Shown: positions 1 through 12,217 of the stretch, piece by piece
How the letters are laid out: every line of letters begins with the position of its first letter
Position numbering within the stretch: the first letter of the stretch is position 1
From: Aphidius gifuensis
Lineage: Eukaryota; Arthropoda; Insecta; Hymenoptera; Braconidae
Direction of reading: 5' to 3'
NCBI RefSeq assembly: GCF_014905175.1
Contig: NC_057792.1
Span: 12,813,321-12,877,320 of the forward strand
Length of the DNA stretch: 64,000 nt
Made by a program: the position numbers and the translations under genes
Notes under the pieces: generated by a model
Database searches by the model: none
Told to the model about the DNA's origin: nothing
Seen by the model: the letters and a program-made list of their open reading frames with translations, nothing else

Positions 1-167
1 AACTTTTATTTAAAATTAAAAGAACAAAGCACAGCAGAAAATAACAGCTGTTCTGATGTTGTCATGAAAGTTCAGAATTTACCACAGTAAGTAATTTAAA
101 AAAAATAAAATATTTTCTGTCATTTTATGAACTTCAATTTTTTTTAAATTATATTTGAAAAATTTAG

Positions 168-1858
168 ATTCAAGAAAGTCTCGGAGATCAATAGATAAAA
201 AATTCTTGCTGAATGATTGGGCTGACTTTGAAAGATCAGTTCCTGAAATGAGACAATCCAAAAATATTTTTCTTGGTAAAGTAAAATCAAACGAAGATGA
301 TAATGATAACGATAATATAACATTTTTTTTTAGAAAACATGAAGTTTCATATATATATTTACAAAGTGCACAACATTTACATTCCTCTTTCACGCGAAAA
401 ATTGAAAGTGATCTTGGTGGCAATTTGTTAATTATTTATCGAGTTGAAGAAAACATTGTAAGTAAAAATAAAAAATATAATTATTTCGTAGAAATGTTTA
501 TTAACACTAATTTTTAATTAAAAATAATTTTTTTATTTATTTTCAAAAAATATCTTGAAAAAAATATATTTTTTCTTCATAGTCTAAATTATATTTTTAT
601 TTTATTAAGTATTATTATTTTGTTTTCATTTTGCAGAGTTTTCCATTGATTTTTATTTTGTATAAAAAAAAGACATGAAATATTGAGAAAAATTATGTTT
701 TATATTTCAAGTTGTGCACCAGAAATGAAAAGTGTCAAAATGATCACGACAGAATTAGATCACATTATTGTTAAAGTATTAAAGCAATTTTTTCAAACTT
801 CAAAAATTCGGTGTACTTGGTTCTACTACATTGAAGAAATAAGCAAATACTGGATAGACTTAGAATTGCCATTTGACGAAGAACTTCATGAAGTTGGACA
901 ATTACTAAAATGTGCATGGGCAATACCACTTGCCTTGGAGCATGGAAAAAGCATTGGGATGACATTTGAGAAAGTCATGACAGCCATTGAAAGATATGTA
1001 AATATTGAAGAATATCCAAATACTGTTGTATTTAAAGAAAAATTAAAATTAAGTTGGGCATCAAGGATCAGTTTCATTTGTCCTTTTTCAACAAGTAAAG
1101 TGAATGATGTGCTAGAAGCTTGTGAGAACCGGATGATGGGTCGACTCCACAAAAAAAACACAGTTGACATATTAGGTGAATTAATTTTTTTTTAATAATA
1201 TTTAAACCAAAAAAAATTGTAAGTATTAAAATTATAACTCATATAATATCTGTTACAGATGCGATCAACAAAAATATTCAGTTAATGAAAAAGAATAAAA
1301 AAATTAAAAGATTGTTCACCACTTTAGATAAAACAACTATTATCAGCTGCGGTTATAAATTGTTGATGAACACATGGTATGTCTTATCTTCATAATTTTT
1401 AACATAATTTGTTTTTTTTTTTATTGATTCAAACAAGCTTTTTTATCCATTTTTCCTGTTATAATTGATTTTTTAGCTCAGAAATCCAAATCTTTCTCTA
1501 TGAATGTTCAACAGATGAAGCCAAAAGAGTTCTTTATCACAAAGTTCAAGTTGGACTTCCTTGTAAGTATAAAATTGAATAAGTTAACTAGAGTTTGAAA
1601 AAATTAAGAAAAAACTTATTGAAATTATTGTGAATAAATACAGGTGACTACGAGGCAACTGCTGAAATTCATGATCTGGAAGATCATCCTGATTGTGAAC
1701 AAAATAATAATACTACAATAAGATTCAGACGTGATCACTATGAGGGTCCAGTTGGAGGTCCAGAAAAACGACGTCGTCGAAATAAAAATTTAGATGATGT
1801 AATATATAGTGTAGTAGCAGCAAGCCCATACTTTGAAATGTCAGAAAGAACATGTTAA
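168..1858 (+). CDS. 3' part of a spliced gene of unknown function
   Basis: The 5' end lies outside the window. Coding exons can be read at 168-457, 637-1175, 1259-1376, 1477-1562 and 1644-1858, each bounded by AG acceptors and GT donors (for example GTAAGT at 458 and 1563), with phases that agree across the last four. The protein is charged; its last exon carries an Arg run (EKRRRR) that could be a nuclear localisation signal, and it ends at TAA 1856-1858. In the second exon the frame breaks at a run of eight A near 662; seven A would restore it, so either the gene is mutated or the assembly has a homopolymer error. I do not recognise the family. The consistent splice phases are the main reason to call it a gene. 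Confidence 0.5.
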
Positions 1859-1870
1859 CCAGGTAACAAC

Positions 1871-3505
1871 TTGTTACCTCATGATTCACATTCTGATTTT
1901 AAACAGTCAACTAGTAGATCTAATGATACAGATATTATCATGAATTCACCAAAAAATCTATCATCACTGCCAAATAGTAATAACACAAATGGAAAAAAAT
2001 CTAATTCATTAGGAACACACCCACCATCGAACAATATCAAGAAATCTAAAAAGTTGAACTTTGGAAAATTACAAAAAAAATCATCACAGGCATTAAAGCC
2101 ATCGCTTAATGTTGACTCTAAGTATAATGATAACGAAGATGTAAGTTTAATCACAATAAAAAAATCAACACTAGCACCAAATGATGAAGATAGTTGTGAG
2201 GAAATACATAACATAGATGAGCTAGTAAAGCATTTATTAGTTTCACGTGCAACCGATAGTAAAATGCTCCCGCAACACAACAATTTACAACCACCACCAC
2301 TACCACCATCATCATCATCATTATCAGGTGAAAATATTAATGAGAAACAAATTAAATTAGTCATGGCTCACTCACCAACACAACAATCACATCAACAAAG
2401 TAGTGGTTTAAAAACACATGATTCAATAGAAACACACCCACCATCAAACAATATCAAGAAATATAAAAAGTTGAACTTTGGAAAATTACAAAAAAAATCA
2501 TCACAGACATTAAAGCCATCTTGAATTAAAGCCTTAATGTTGACTCTGAGTATAATGATAACGAAGATGTAAGTTTGATCTCAATAAAAAAATTAATACT
2601 AGCACCAAATGATGAAGATAGTTGTGAGGAAATACATAACATAGATGAGCCGGTGAAGCATTCATTAGTTTCACGTGCAACTGATAGTGAAATGCTCCTG
2701 CAACACCACAATTTACAACCACCAACATTATCATCATCGTCATCATTATCAAGTAAAAATATTAATAAGAAACAGAATGAATTGGTCATAGCTCAATTGC
2801 CAACACAACAATCACACCAAGAAAGTACTGATTTTAACACACATGATTCAATAAAAACACCATTACAACCAGAATCATTATCTGCAATGCAGACTGTCCA
2901 TGTGCAAAAACTAATTTTGGAAAAACCAGTACTACCATCAACAACATCTACGAAGCCTATTAGTAATTTTGAAAACCGTAAAGAACTTTTGCAACACAAC
3001 AATTTACAACCATCATCATCATCATTGTCAGTATTGCGTGACCAAATCAATAGGAAACAGATTGAATTAGTCATGGCTCATCCACCAACACAACAATCAC
3101 ACCATCAAAGTAGTGGTTTCAAAACACATGAGTCAATAAAAACACTACTACCATTACAACTAAAGTTATTATCTGCAATGAACACTATCTATGTGCAAAA
3201 ACTGGATTTAAGAAAACCAATACCACCATCAACAATTTTCTACAAAATCTATTGCTAATTTTGAAAATAGTAAAATACTTTTGGAACACAACAATTTGCA
3301 AACATTATCATCATCATCATTGTCATTATTGAGTGACAAAATCAATAGAAAACAAATTAAATTAGTCATAGCTCATTTACCAACACAACAATCACATCAC
3401 CAAAGTAGTGGTTTAAAAACATATGACTCAATAGAAACACACCCACCATCAAACAATATCAAGAAATATAAAAAGTTATACCAAATATGTATTTATAAAC
3501 TGTAA
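1871..3505 (+). repeat. Internally duplicated low-complexity S/Q/P/H-rich open stretch
   Basis: Three successive open frames (1871-2524, 2575-3258, 3281-3505) encode Ser/Gln/Pro/His/Asn-rich protein. About 420 bp starting near 2009 is repeated from near 2430, with matching blocks (APNDEDSCEEIHNID-type segment, KLNFGKLQKKSS-type segment). A second unit with HNNLQP, then KQIELVMAH, then PTQQSH recurs near 2270, 2700, 2993 and 3287. The frames are separated by small indels, such as an extra segment at 2521-2533 that creates the first stop. It follows the stop of the upstream gene by 12 bp and may be a decayed last exon or a repeat-expanded pseudogene. No domain is recognised. Confidence 0.6.
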
Positions 3506-3687
3506 ATTTTTTTCCATTTACTTTGTATATGATTATATATAATTTTAAACAAGTTTATACAAACATATTTGGTTTTTTTTGAGAGCTGTAAAAGTTTTTT
3601 CTACCATGTTGTACATTCAGGAAGGGTATCAAGATGTTTATAGTCCAAAAATTCAATTTAATTTAACAATTTCTCATCAGACACTCT

Positions 3688-6379
3688 TTATATATTTTTT
3701 TTCATAACATGTGGTTGAATACATATATAATTTCCGATACGAATAACAAGAGAAATTTTACGAATCATATTTGATCGGATTAACAAGAGTTCAGTTTCTT
3801 CTTGAATGGGAACAATATATTCGACTGTTACTTTCATTTTTTTATGTTTAAAAAAATTATTATTTTTTGTACTGAAACATTTCATAATAAAACACCACTC
3901 ATCATTGTGGTCAAAATGAAATTGAATTTCACCATAAACAATCTTATCATTGTTTATAATAACTTGAACAGTATAGTTGTTTGTTTTTATTTCTTTGTAA
4001 GTTTTTGAGGTATATAAAGTGTTACCCACACGTACTCTTGCATAGAATCTATCCTCTACAATCGATATATTTTGTAAAACTAGCAATTGTTTTTCATTGT
4101 CATTCCATTTTCTTTTTTTGATAATGTTTAAGAGTTGATATTGCTTTGTATTTGACAAATTTATGCGATTAATGTCCAACGCACTTTTTAAAATTTGAGC
4201 TCCATGAGCAATGTTGATATTTTTTACAAGTTCAGTGCCTTTATTTTTACTTCCGTGAACACATTTAGCTAAAACACCGTTTATATGTTCATATCGAAAT
4301 GCTGAAGTTGCCCATAAAGGTCCCCATCGTCGACCAATCAAACCAAAGTGTAGTAACTGATGAACATTGTATGACAACTCTCTATCTGAATATAAAACTT
4401 TTATTTGTTTCACAAACATTTTCAATAATTTTTCAGCCTCTTCAATATCTGAAATAAAAATTTCACTTTGAAGGAGATTGTACGAAGCCTTGACTAACAG
4501 CATCCAGTGTTGTAGATATTGTTCTTCTATGTTTCTAGCTAGTGCTAGTAATGAATAAAATAATAAAAAATAATAGCATTCGTGAGCTTTCCAGTGTTTA
4601 TAATCAGTCAGTGCTCATGGCATCCTACCAAATGATTGGAGAAGCTTGATATTAATTATAAAAGCGTCTATCGTTTGAATTTTTTTTTTGACATTCCACG
4701 GGCCTTTTTTTTTTAATAAAGTCTTACAAATCTGTTTGACAATTCCCAAGAGCAAAGAGGGTATTTCTGGTATTAAAAAAGTGCCCATGTCAAGAAAAGG
4801 AAGATTGTGAACAATAGAAGGTCCTTTGACGCCTCGAATATTTTTTTTACTCGTTGGTTAAATAATCTTCTCTGCTTGTCTTATCATACGATCATGAGTT
4901 CGGAGAGTAATTATATTTTTCATATTAAGGGCCAACAATGACTATGTGCGCTTTTCACTAATGAAAGTCCACCAGTATTCGCTATTAGAGTTGAGTCATA
5001 TTTTCCCCTATTTGCTCTTGAATTAACTCGCACATACTCTGAACCATCCGTAATATCAGATATAATATTTTTGTTGGAAGTATCCAATGTCATCAGTTTA
5101 TCGGCTAAGTTTCTTGTTTCAAACATGTTTTTAATTTGACTGGCTAAATCTAGTTCGAAAAAACAATTAATATCCGTGTTATTTTTCGGACAGTATAAAC
5201 ATTTATCGTTGGTATCATTCAAAGTGTCTGATTGGAAACAGTTTATACAATAATAATGCTTTGTGACGTCCGGTATAGCTGTTTTTTTTTCAAGGCATTT
5301 AAAAATACTGTGTACCGTACCTGGCATTCGGTTTGGTTTTGGAAGAATACCTTGCAATATTGATAACAGTTTCCCTAAAGCCGTTTTTGTAAGATTGTCT
5401 TTGACAAATACTTCTAAATATTGCAAAACTGTCTCGGCAACTGTCTTGTCAGAGTTTTCATAGCGAAGCTCTTGAATGATTGATATTTCAGCTTGACTGA
5501 ATGAATCATCATTGTTTTCAAGACTGCCATTGTGTCTATTTTCATCCATATCATCTTCATTTGTTTGATTAATATAGTTGGTAGTCTCCATTTCATCTGC
5601 ATCATTATTGATATAAGCATTAGTTATTTGATGATTTGCTGGATTTTGACAATCAACATTATTTTCAATATTTTGCAGAGTTTTGTCAACATCTTCAACT
5701 TCAAATTCAAATTCACTGCTAAAATTGTCAGTATTCATATTTATATTATTAGATAGTGGATTATTTGAATAATTTTTTTCATGTGAAATAGAAGCATGGT
5801 TTGAGTGATTAGTAATCATGTAATCACGGTTCTTTTTCCATCGGAGCCGGGTCCTCCAAGGAACTTAGATAAAAACAATATATAATTTTTAGTTTTCAGA
5901 AAAAAAAATTTTCATGAAATTACGGTATATGGAAGATGGAATAATACATCATTAAACTCACTGAAATAGATCTGTTTTTCTTCCAAGTCTTATATCTTTT
6001 CTTAGGAACACCATCATCATTTGCGGGTCGATTCTGTGTCAAAAATATATTCATAGTAAATCGTACAGCAAGATAGGATTGCTAAAATAAATTATTTCAT
6101 TATTGTGTTTGTGTGAATAAACGTACGTACCGAGTTTAATGCATCATCAACTCTAAGTCTTTTGCTGGCCCTGAGAGAAGAACTTATACAATCATCCTGT
6201 AGAAAAAATAACCTTGATAAGTTAAATAAATCATTTTAAAAAAATAGGAATTTGCATATGCATAAACTTGCAGATAAATACTTCATACAAGTTTAATTTT
6301 ATCATTGAAAATAATAACTAGAGTAAATATTTAATGGACAGGATTGTATATTATTCTAGAATACATATGTATTTACCAT
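3688..6379 (-). pseudogene. CACTA/EnSpm-like transposase, internally deleted
   Basis: Read on the minus strand, short 5' exons are visible: ATG at 6379-6377, then 6196-6131 and 6033-5962, with good donors (GTACGT, GTGAGT) and in-phase joins. A main exon follows from 5863. The N-terminal ORF (5819-4920) is acidic and then has paired cysteines (YCINC...CLYC), DLASQIK and ISDITDGSEYVRVNSR, typical of the N-terminal part of animal CACTA-like transposases. The C-terminal ORF (4503-3688) has RRWGPLWATSAF and HGSKNKGTELV, the DUF4218-type region. Between them (4917-4500) the reading passes stops, and the catalytic middle is missing: the N-terminal part ends at CWPL and the next recognisable segment is already GVKGPS..LP. 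It is a dead copy. Family assignment rests on remembered motifs. Confidence 0.7.
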
Positions 6380-6685
6380 GATTTCGAGAGTTCTATATTT
6401 AATCTTCTTTTATACCACGCACAATAATATTCATATTTTACAAAAACTTGTAAAAAAAAAGATTAAAATATACGCCAACTAATTTTTAAATAGTTAACAT
6501 ATCACCAAGTATAGTTTGTTTACTGCTGTTTACTCATGACAGCTACGTAGAAATAAATCAAATAAAATGTATGTATGCGGAATGCGGATATGTATTAGCT
6601 TAGCTCATCTCATCAATAGAGATAGTTGGTCGATACTTTTTTTTCGATATTCTTTCAAAATATTATCGCCGTGTTATTGGGATCT

Positions 6686-6786
6686 GCACCCGTATTCACA
6701 GGGCAAATTTTCATACAATTTGCGGCGCAAGCGCCGCCAGTGGAGAAAAAAAGCTCTAAATTGTAATGCCCTGTGAATACAGGTGC
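6686..6786. mobile_element. Short foldback/MITE-like element
   Basis: The first 20 bases, GCACCCGTATTCACAGGGCA, are matched by the inverted last 20 with one mismatch. An inner hairpin of gcggcgc/gcgccgc type lies between. The total is 101 bp with no coding capacity. No convincing target duplication was identified. Confidence 0.6.
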
Positions 6787-7103
6787 TGATATATCGATAT
6801 TCGATATTTTATCTCATCTTGGGGAGCCAATAGTTGTGCTGTATGTATAATACGTGAGATAAGTTGTGTGTGTGTGTGTGCGTGAATACTGGATAGCACT
6901 GGATAGTCACGATCACAAGTTCCAATAATTTACCCAGCACTGTCGTCTGTCACACATTACATATTAATGCTAGCTGACGATTAAATGTGGACGATTGAAA
7001 TTTAAAGTAAATATAAAAGTAGTTCAATTATTTTTTTTTAATTTTTCACTAATAAGTAAAGCTTGCATAAATAATTTTTTTTACTCGGTGGATCAGTGCA
7101 AAC

Positions 7104-8236
7104 ATGGAAAAAGATCACAGCCAACACAAAGATGACCTGGTTACAATCAGAAACAAAAAAGTTGCTAAAGCACCATTTAAATATTCTCCAGACCTGCAAT
7201 CAAGAAGCAATAAAATTGATGAGATATCTAAGCGTCGCATGCATATTTTAAAACGTAATACAGTTGACGTTGAGACATCTGGCTTGAAGTCCAGACCACT
7301 TCGTAATAAAGCCAAGAACAAGGTTTTTTATTTTTATTAAAAGCAAACAATTGTTATAAACAAATTGATAAAATTAGCCTGTCAACCTGTAATTAATTTT
7401 ATACATATTTATTCATTATCAACAGGAAAATCAGAAGTCTCCTCGATTGTCAAAAAGTCCAAAATTTAAGGTTATGGAAGAATCAAATTCAGATTCAGAA
7501 GTTGCACATCAATCAAGTCCAAAACTCGAGGTTCGTCAATGTTTATCATTATCAACATTGTCAGATGATGCGAATCAGTTGATAAAGCGGGTATTTTTCT
7601 TTGTTTTTATACTTTTTATGCAATAATGTATATTATTTATTTATTAAATGACACTAATAAACTGCAATAACTTAATTTCTAAAATTACTAGAAAATTTCA
7701 TCAGTAAGTTTCTATCAGTCAAGAAACTGATCCAAATCCTGCTCTGCAATCAACAAAACCTGGAGAAGGTTTGGTGGAACTTGGGTCAACAGGATTTTAT
7801 TGTGTCATGAGTATCTACGATTATGCTATTTCTAATAGTGAGAGAAAAGAAACTATACTTGCTCGAAGACTCCTTGATGGAGTCATTAAACCTGAAGCCA
7901 TTGCTAGATCAACACTCTCAAGACAAAAATCAAAGATTCAAGGGCGTAATCCGGCAGGAGCCAAACCTTGCATCCTGCACGTTGGAGATGTGAGAGCAAT
8001 AAAAAGTATATGACTATTAATTATTATTCCTCTTTGAGCATTTTTTTGTGTATAAGATTGATTATGTAAAATATTATGGCTATTGTCATTTTTCAGCGTT
8101 TGCACGTGGATGGGCAGAAAAATACAAAGAAGAAGGCTGGACAACTCAAAGTGTCGATAAAGTCACTCAATCACTGCGTACACGCGTTAACAAAGTCAAA
8201 CAATCGTTGAAAAAAGATCAACATTCAGCAGCATAA
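7104..8236 (+). CDS. Spliced BEN-domain-like protein
   Basis: Exons are read at 7104-7322, 7426-7590, about 7719-8005 and 8097-8236. Exons 1 and 2 are in phase 0, and the last join (phase 1, donor GTATAT at 8006, acceptor AG at 8095-8096) fits. The first part is basic and Ser-rich with SPRLSKSPK repeats. The C-terminal part (ILARRLLDGVI, later DVRAIK, FARGWAEKYKEEGW, LRTRVNKVKQSL) resembles a BEN domain, a DNA/chromatin-binding fold common in insect transcriptional regulators. The join between exons 2 and 3 does not keep frame by the simplest splice (a stop lies near 7704), so that boundary is uncertain or the copy is damaged. The donor of exon 1 (GTTTTT) is weak. The BEN assignment is tentative. 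Confidence 0.5.
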
Positions 8237-8269
8237 TTATAAGTTTGGGAACCTTTGAATATTCAAATA

Positions 8270-8437
8270 CAGTTGAGCGTGCCAATGTCGATTTCGGGGT
8301 TAAGACAAACACCTATAAACACGAAGCGTCCGTGAGGCTTGGAAAACCCGAATTCAAACCGAACGCAAAGGAACGAGCCTTCATATTTATATGAGTTAGT
8401 CTTAAACCCATGAAATTAACATTGGCAAGCTCAACTG
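8270..8437. mobile_element. MITE with TA target duplication
   Basis: The element begins CAGTTGAGCGTGCCAATGT and ends with an imperfect inverted copy; the terminal inverted repeats are about 38 bp. TA dinucleotides flank both ends (8268-8269, 8438-8439), as for Tc1/mariner-type insertions. It is 168 bp and non-coding, and sits just after the stop of the BEN-like gene. Confidence 0.65.
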
Positions 8438-8760
8438 TAATGTACTCATATTCAAAAATAAGTCAATTGAATGTTAAAAAAAAAAAAAAAAAATTGAAAA
8501 ACAATCTTGAAGTATAAAAATTACTCAAGTTGAAACATAATCTACTTTCTTAACTATTCTTATAACTTTATCTTGTCATAGACTTAAGATTTAAACTTAG
8601 GTATCTTTAAGAGTTATCCAAAGATGTTGACTGAAAGTACAATTATTATAATAAAAATTATAAATTAAAACATAATTTCGTATAAAAATAAAAAAAAATT
8701 GTTATCTTTAAAAGTTTGGACTAACACATGTCATGTTTGATATTGGATGAAATAGTATAT

Positions 8761-8886
8761 TTCGTTACAAGTGCCCACTCAGAGAGTGTGCTCTCAACGA
8801 ATTTGGAGGGGCAAGCACGAGCCTTGGCGAGTGTTTCCCCTCCAAATGAGTTGTGAGCGGGCTCTCTGATTGGGCACATGTAACGA
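8761..8886. mobile_element. Foldback element 1 of an adjacent pair
   Basis: TTCGTTACAAGTGCCCACTC at the left matches an inverted copy ending GGGCACATGTAACGAA at the right. The inner part also pairs (TTGGAGGGG / CCCCTCCAA), so most of the 126 bp can form a hairpin. Confidence 0.55.
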
Positions 8887-8895
8887 ACCATATTT

Positions 8896-9000
8896 TATGT
8901 TACTAGGGACAGTGGTAATGATGTGTGAATTTCTAAAAAGCGCACTACCCCTCTTACGCTTTGAAAATTCACACATTATTCCCACTGCCCTTGTAACATA
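8896..9000. mobile_element. Foldback element 2 of an adjacent pair
   Basis: TATGTTACTAGGGACAGTGG at the left pairs with the inverted right end (CCACTGCCCTTGTAACATA). The inner arms GTGTGAATTT / AAATTCACAC extend the hairpin to nearly the whole 105 bp. It lies 10 bp from the previous foldback and shares the GTTAC end motif. Confidence 0.55.
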
Positions 9001-9079
9001 AACAAATTATATAACATTGTTTTGTGTATTGAAATGTATTAAATAAATCTTAAATTTCCCAAAAATCAAATAACTGTTT

Positions 9080-9325
9080 TAATAATATATAGCCACAAAG
9101 AAAAACTGCTACATAGAGTCATATATAATTGTATAAAATTATATAGAGTTGTATATAATTATGTACAACTATATACAATTATATATGGAAATCGGAAAAT
9201 TTCATTTATATATAATTATATATAACCACAAAAAAAATCTATATATATATATATATTTATTTATACAAAAAAAATCTTTCTATATTTATATAAAATTATA
9301 TATAATCATATATAAACTTTTTTCC
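9080..9325. repeat. AT-rich tandem-like repeat
   Basis: Degenerate repeats of the type TATATAATTATATA fill this tract, with units of about 11-22 bp that are partly self-complementary. No coding potential was seen. 9326-9980 holds no feature I can support apart from A/T runs. Confidence 0.6.
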
Positions 9326-9983
9326 GGGCAATATTGATGCCACGAAGGGCAAGTATATTAATAACGCTTTTTTTTATTCCCGTGTCCTAAAATTTTTTGT
9401 GGCGCCACTGATGAAAAACCAAGTTCTTTAGTAGTATGTGTGTGCGTGGCTACACACTAGCAAGCGAAGATTACATCGTACACTGAAGCCATGCTTGTGT
9501 TTATATCTGTGTGCTGCGCTTTTCGCAAAATTTTTGAATTTTAACGTTATCTATTTTTTAAACGCAACAGACGAAATACTAAAAATTTATATCAAAAAAT
9601 TTGTCTTTTCTAGCACTACAAACTGATAGAAATTTAACGTTTTCTGTTGCGTTTTGAAAAAGTTATTAATAAAAATATGAGGTACCGCCTATGTCTTGCG
9701 TGTTAAATTTGTCAACTGTGACAGTAAATATTTCAAAAAAACCACACAAAAAAAAAATGAAAAAAATTAACAATGTAGATAATTATTCCATTTAAACATA
9801 AGATAAAAAAAAAAAAATCTGTTGCGATTTCAGATTTCCAGAATCAACCTTAATGTGAGTAAAATTAATTGTTTGACTTTGACTTTTGAAATTTCTTTAT
9901 TCATTCATTAAAAGTACATGTATATTACATTAAGTGTTCGTCAAACGAGCCCCCGAAGGCATAACATGTAACAACTTGATATC

Positions 9984-10091
9984 AGTGAACAAGGACTTGA
10001 AGATATTCTTAATTCAAGTGTTAAAGATACATCATTACCAGCTGTTCCTGATACGAGTCTTCCAGATTTAGAAAAAGAACTTGAAGCTTAA
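9984..10091 (+). other. Coding-like fragment, unrecognised
   Basis: An open 35-codon stretch ends at TAA 10089-10091 and encodes an acidic peptide rich in Leu, Asp and Pro (ending DLEKELEA). A possible splice acceptor (TATCAG) precedes it. The composition resembles tail regions of charged vesicle-sorting proteins, but it is too short to assign. Confidence 0.25.
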
Positions 10092-10439
10092 ATATGAAAT
10101 GTAATTCAATCATTAATTTTAATTTATACTAATATATATATATATATATATATTAATATTATTTATTTTTTATTACAGGTGTTAATTTGGTAGATAAAAA
10201 TACTCCAAAAAAAATTTAAGAAACAACAAATTTTCTTAAGAGAATGTGAGTTAATAATTTATTTTTCTCTATCTTATGTTTCAATAACACAATTTATGAT
10301 TTTTAAATGTAAAAAATAAATATAAAAAAATAAATTATTAATGTTTTCATTTTTAAATTTCTATGAGGTTGAAGAGGATATATTGTTGATTAATTTGGTA
10401 GTTTATTGTTATTTATTTTTTCTATAGTGTATATTGTTT

Positions 10440-10919
10440 ATTATAATAATTAGTTGTTCACCTGGAACTTTCAAAGTCGTTAACTGGCATCTGGCCAAGA
10501 ATGACACCACCAGCACGACCTCCAAGAGTACCACCATTACCACGTCCAGCATTTTCTACTCTCAATGCCCCAGCACCACCATCAGCAAAAACACCATGAC
10601 CAGTATGACCAGCAATACCACCGACTGGTACACCTCATAACATTTCTTCCCGACGAGCAACTCTCAAATCGATGGCATCAGCACCTTCAACATCATCAAG
10701 TTCCACAGCACCATCAAAATCACCACGATTATCACCAAGTGGATCATGAAAGTGAACTCCACGTAAAGCTGAAGCTGAAATTTCGTAGCCTTCTTGAAGG
10801 GCTTCTGCTTCAATCATATAAAGACTTGCTTGAGCTTGCTCGTGACGTTGAGCAAGATCAGCTCTGCGTCGTGCTCGGGATGCTTCCTCTCTGCCACGAG
10901 AACGCTCATTAGCTGTCAG
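10440..10919 (-). other. GC-richer coding-like block, possibly one exon
   Basis: On the minus strand this block is much less AT-rich than its surroundings. It encodes an Arg/Ala/Glu-rich helical segment (ANERSRGREEASRARRRAD), then FHDPLGDNRGDFDG, then after a stop a Gly-rich tail that is still in frame. A possible first exon of the same strand, ATG plus five codons followed by GTAAGT, lies at 11279-11262, but its phase does not fit the obvious acceptor at 10919. I do not recognise the protein. The plus-strand His/Gln-rich frame here is the antisense of this block. Confidence 0.35.
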
Positions 10920-11660
10920 TGTACTGAGGAGGGCCAGATAATAATAATAGTACCAATATAAATATAAAACAATTAATCATGGTGTTATTATTATAATAAT
11001 CTTGTATTTAATAATTAACAGTCGTGAATAAATAAACTTTTATGTTAAAATAATGAATATTATAATAAAAATATATGTTATAATTATAAACGAAAGTAAA
11101 TTGAAGGTTATTTTATTTTTTTGTTACAGATATCTTACAAAAACAAATTTTATTCATTATTTTAACCTAAAAGTTCATGTATTCACAACTGTTAATTATT
11201 TATTTTATTATAATTGAAAACTATTTCGTCATTGTTAATAATAATTAATATGCAAACTTACTTTTTGTTTTTGAGCCATGGTTTGTTTTTTTTTATTACC
11301 ACTGCAAAATTATATATATTAAAATATAACAAAGGATTTGTGCTTGTGAACCGCATATGGCTGTGTTTACAATAAGCGAAAAGACTAGAGACCCTAGAAT
11401 CTCTAGTTTTCTTGACAAGAAGCTTCGTTTACTCCGCGCAGTATAATCAATCAAATCAGCGATTGTAAAATTGTAAAATTATTTCATTATTCAATTATAT
11501 ATTTATAACATAATTTTTTAAAGACGCCGATGCATTAATTTATTATTTATTGTTGTGTAATAAAAAAAAAAGTTTCGACAGTTGAGCAGTGGTGTGAGTT
11601 AAAAAATAAATAAGTTCATTTCAAAGAAAAAAGAGGTCACTTTCAACTATTATAAACTTT

Positions 11661-12217
11661 TGGGTGCATTCCTAAAAAATTTTTTTTCGCTCTGGAATTT
11701 TACCCTGTAAAGCGGTGTCTCCACGCTTTAGAAATGCTTGCAAGATCTATCATTACTAGATAATTACTAGAATTTTGGTGGAAATCAGCTTTAAAAAGCC
11801 TTGCAAGACTATCACAGCCAATGTTCTATTTTTTCGTGCAAGAACTTGCATGAGATGTCTATAGCGTGGAGACACCGCTTTATATTGACGAAAAGCTAGA
11901 AACAGAACCAACGACGAAAGTGATAAAATCCCCTATGTAATTTTCCAGACTTTAAACATGTACAATAATATCTTCTTGTACTACTTTTGTGACAATAACA
12001 AACAATTACAAAGAGTCATCTTTTTGTTTATGATGAATTGATATAAATATTAAACATTTATCCAGGTTATTTTGTCAATAATTGGAGCCAAACGAAAAGA
12101 AATGTCATGTGCCAGTACTACCACTACAAGAAACATCTTTTTCCTATAAAACTTTGATCGGTATTATAGGGTGAAATCGCAGAGTGAAAAAAAAATTTTA
12201 TTAAAAAAATGCACCCA
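11661..12217. mobile_element. Inverted-repeat element with a nested MITE
   Basis: The left end TGGGTGCATT and right end AATGCACCCA are exact inverses, and weaker pairing continues inward (cgctctggaattttaccct / agggtgaaatcgcagagtg). The left half is interrupted by a second inverted-repeat element at 11710-11880. No protein is encoded. Confidence 0.6.
11710..11880. mobile_element. Nested MITE with TA target duplication
   Basis: The terminal inverted repeats are about 17 bp (AAGCGGTGTCTCCACGCT and its inverse), and TA flanks both sides (11708-11709, 11881-11882). Internal TTGCAAG arms also pair. It interrupts the surrounding TGGGTGCATT element, so it is the younger insertion. Confidence 0.65.

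Noticed and set aside
10565..10912. His/Gln-rich plus-strand ORF
   Set aside because: It is the antisense of a better minus-strand coding-like block and its bias follows from that.
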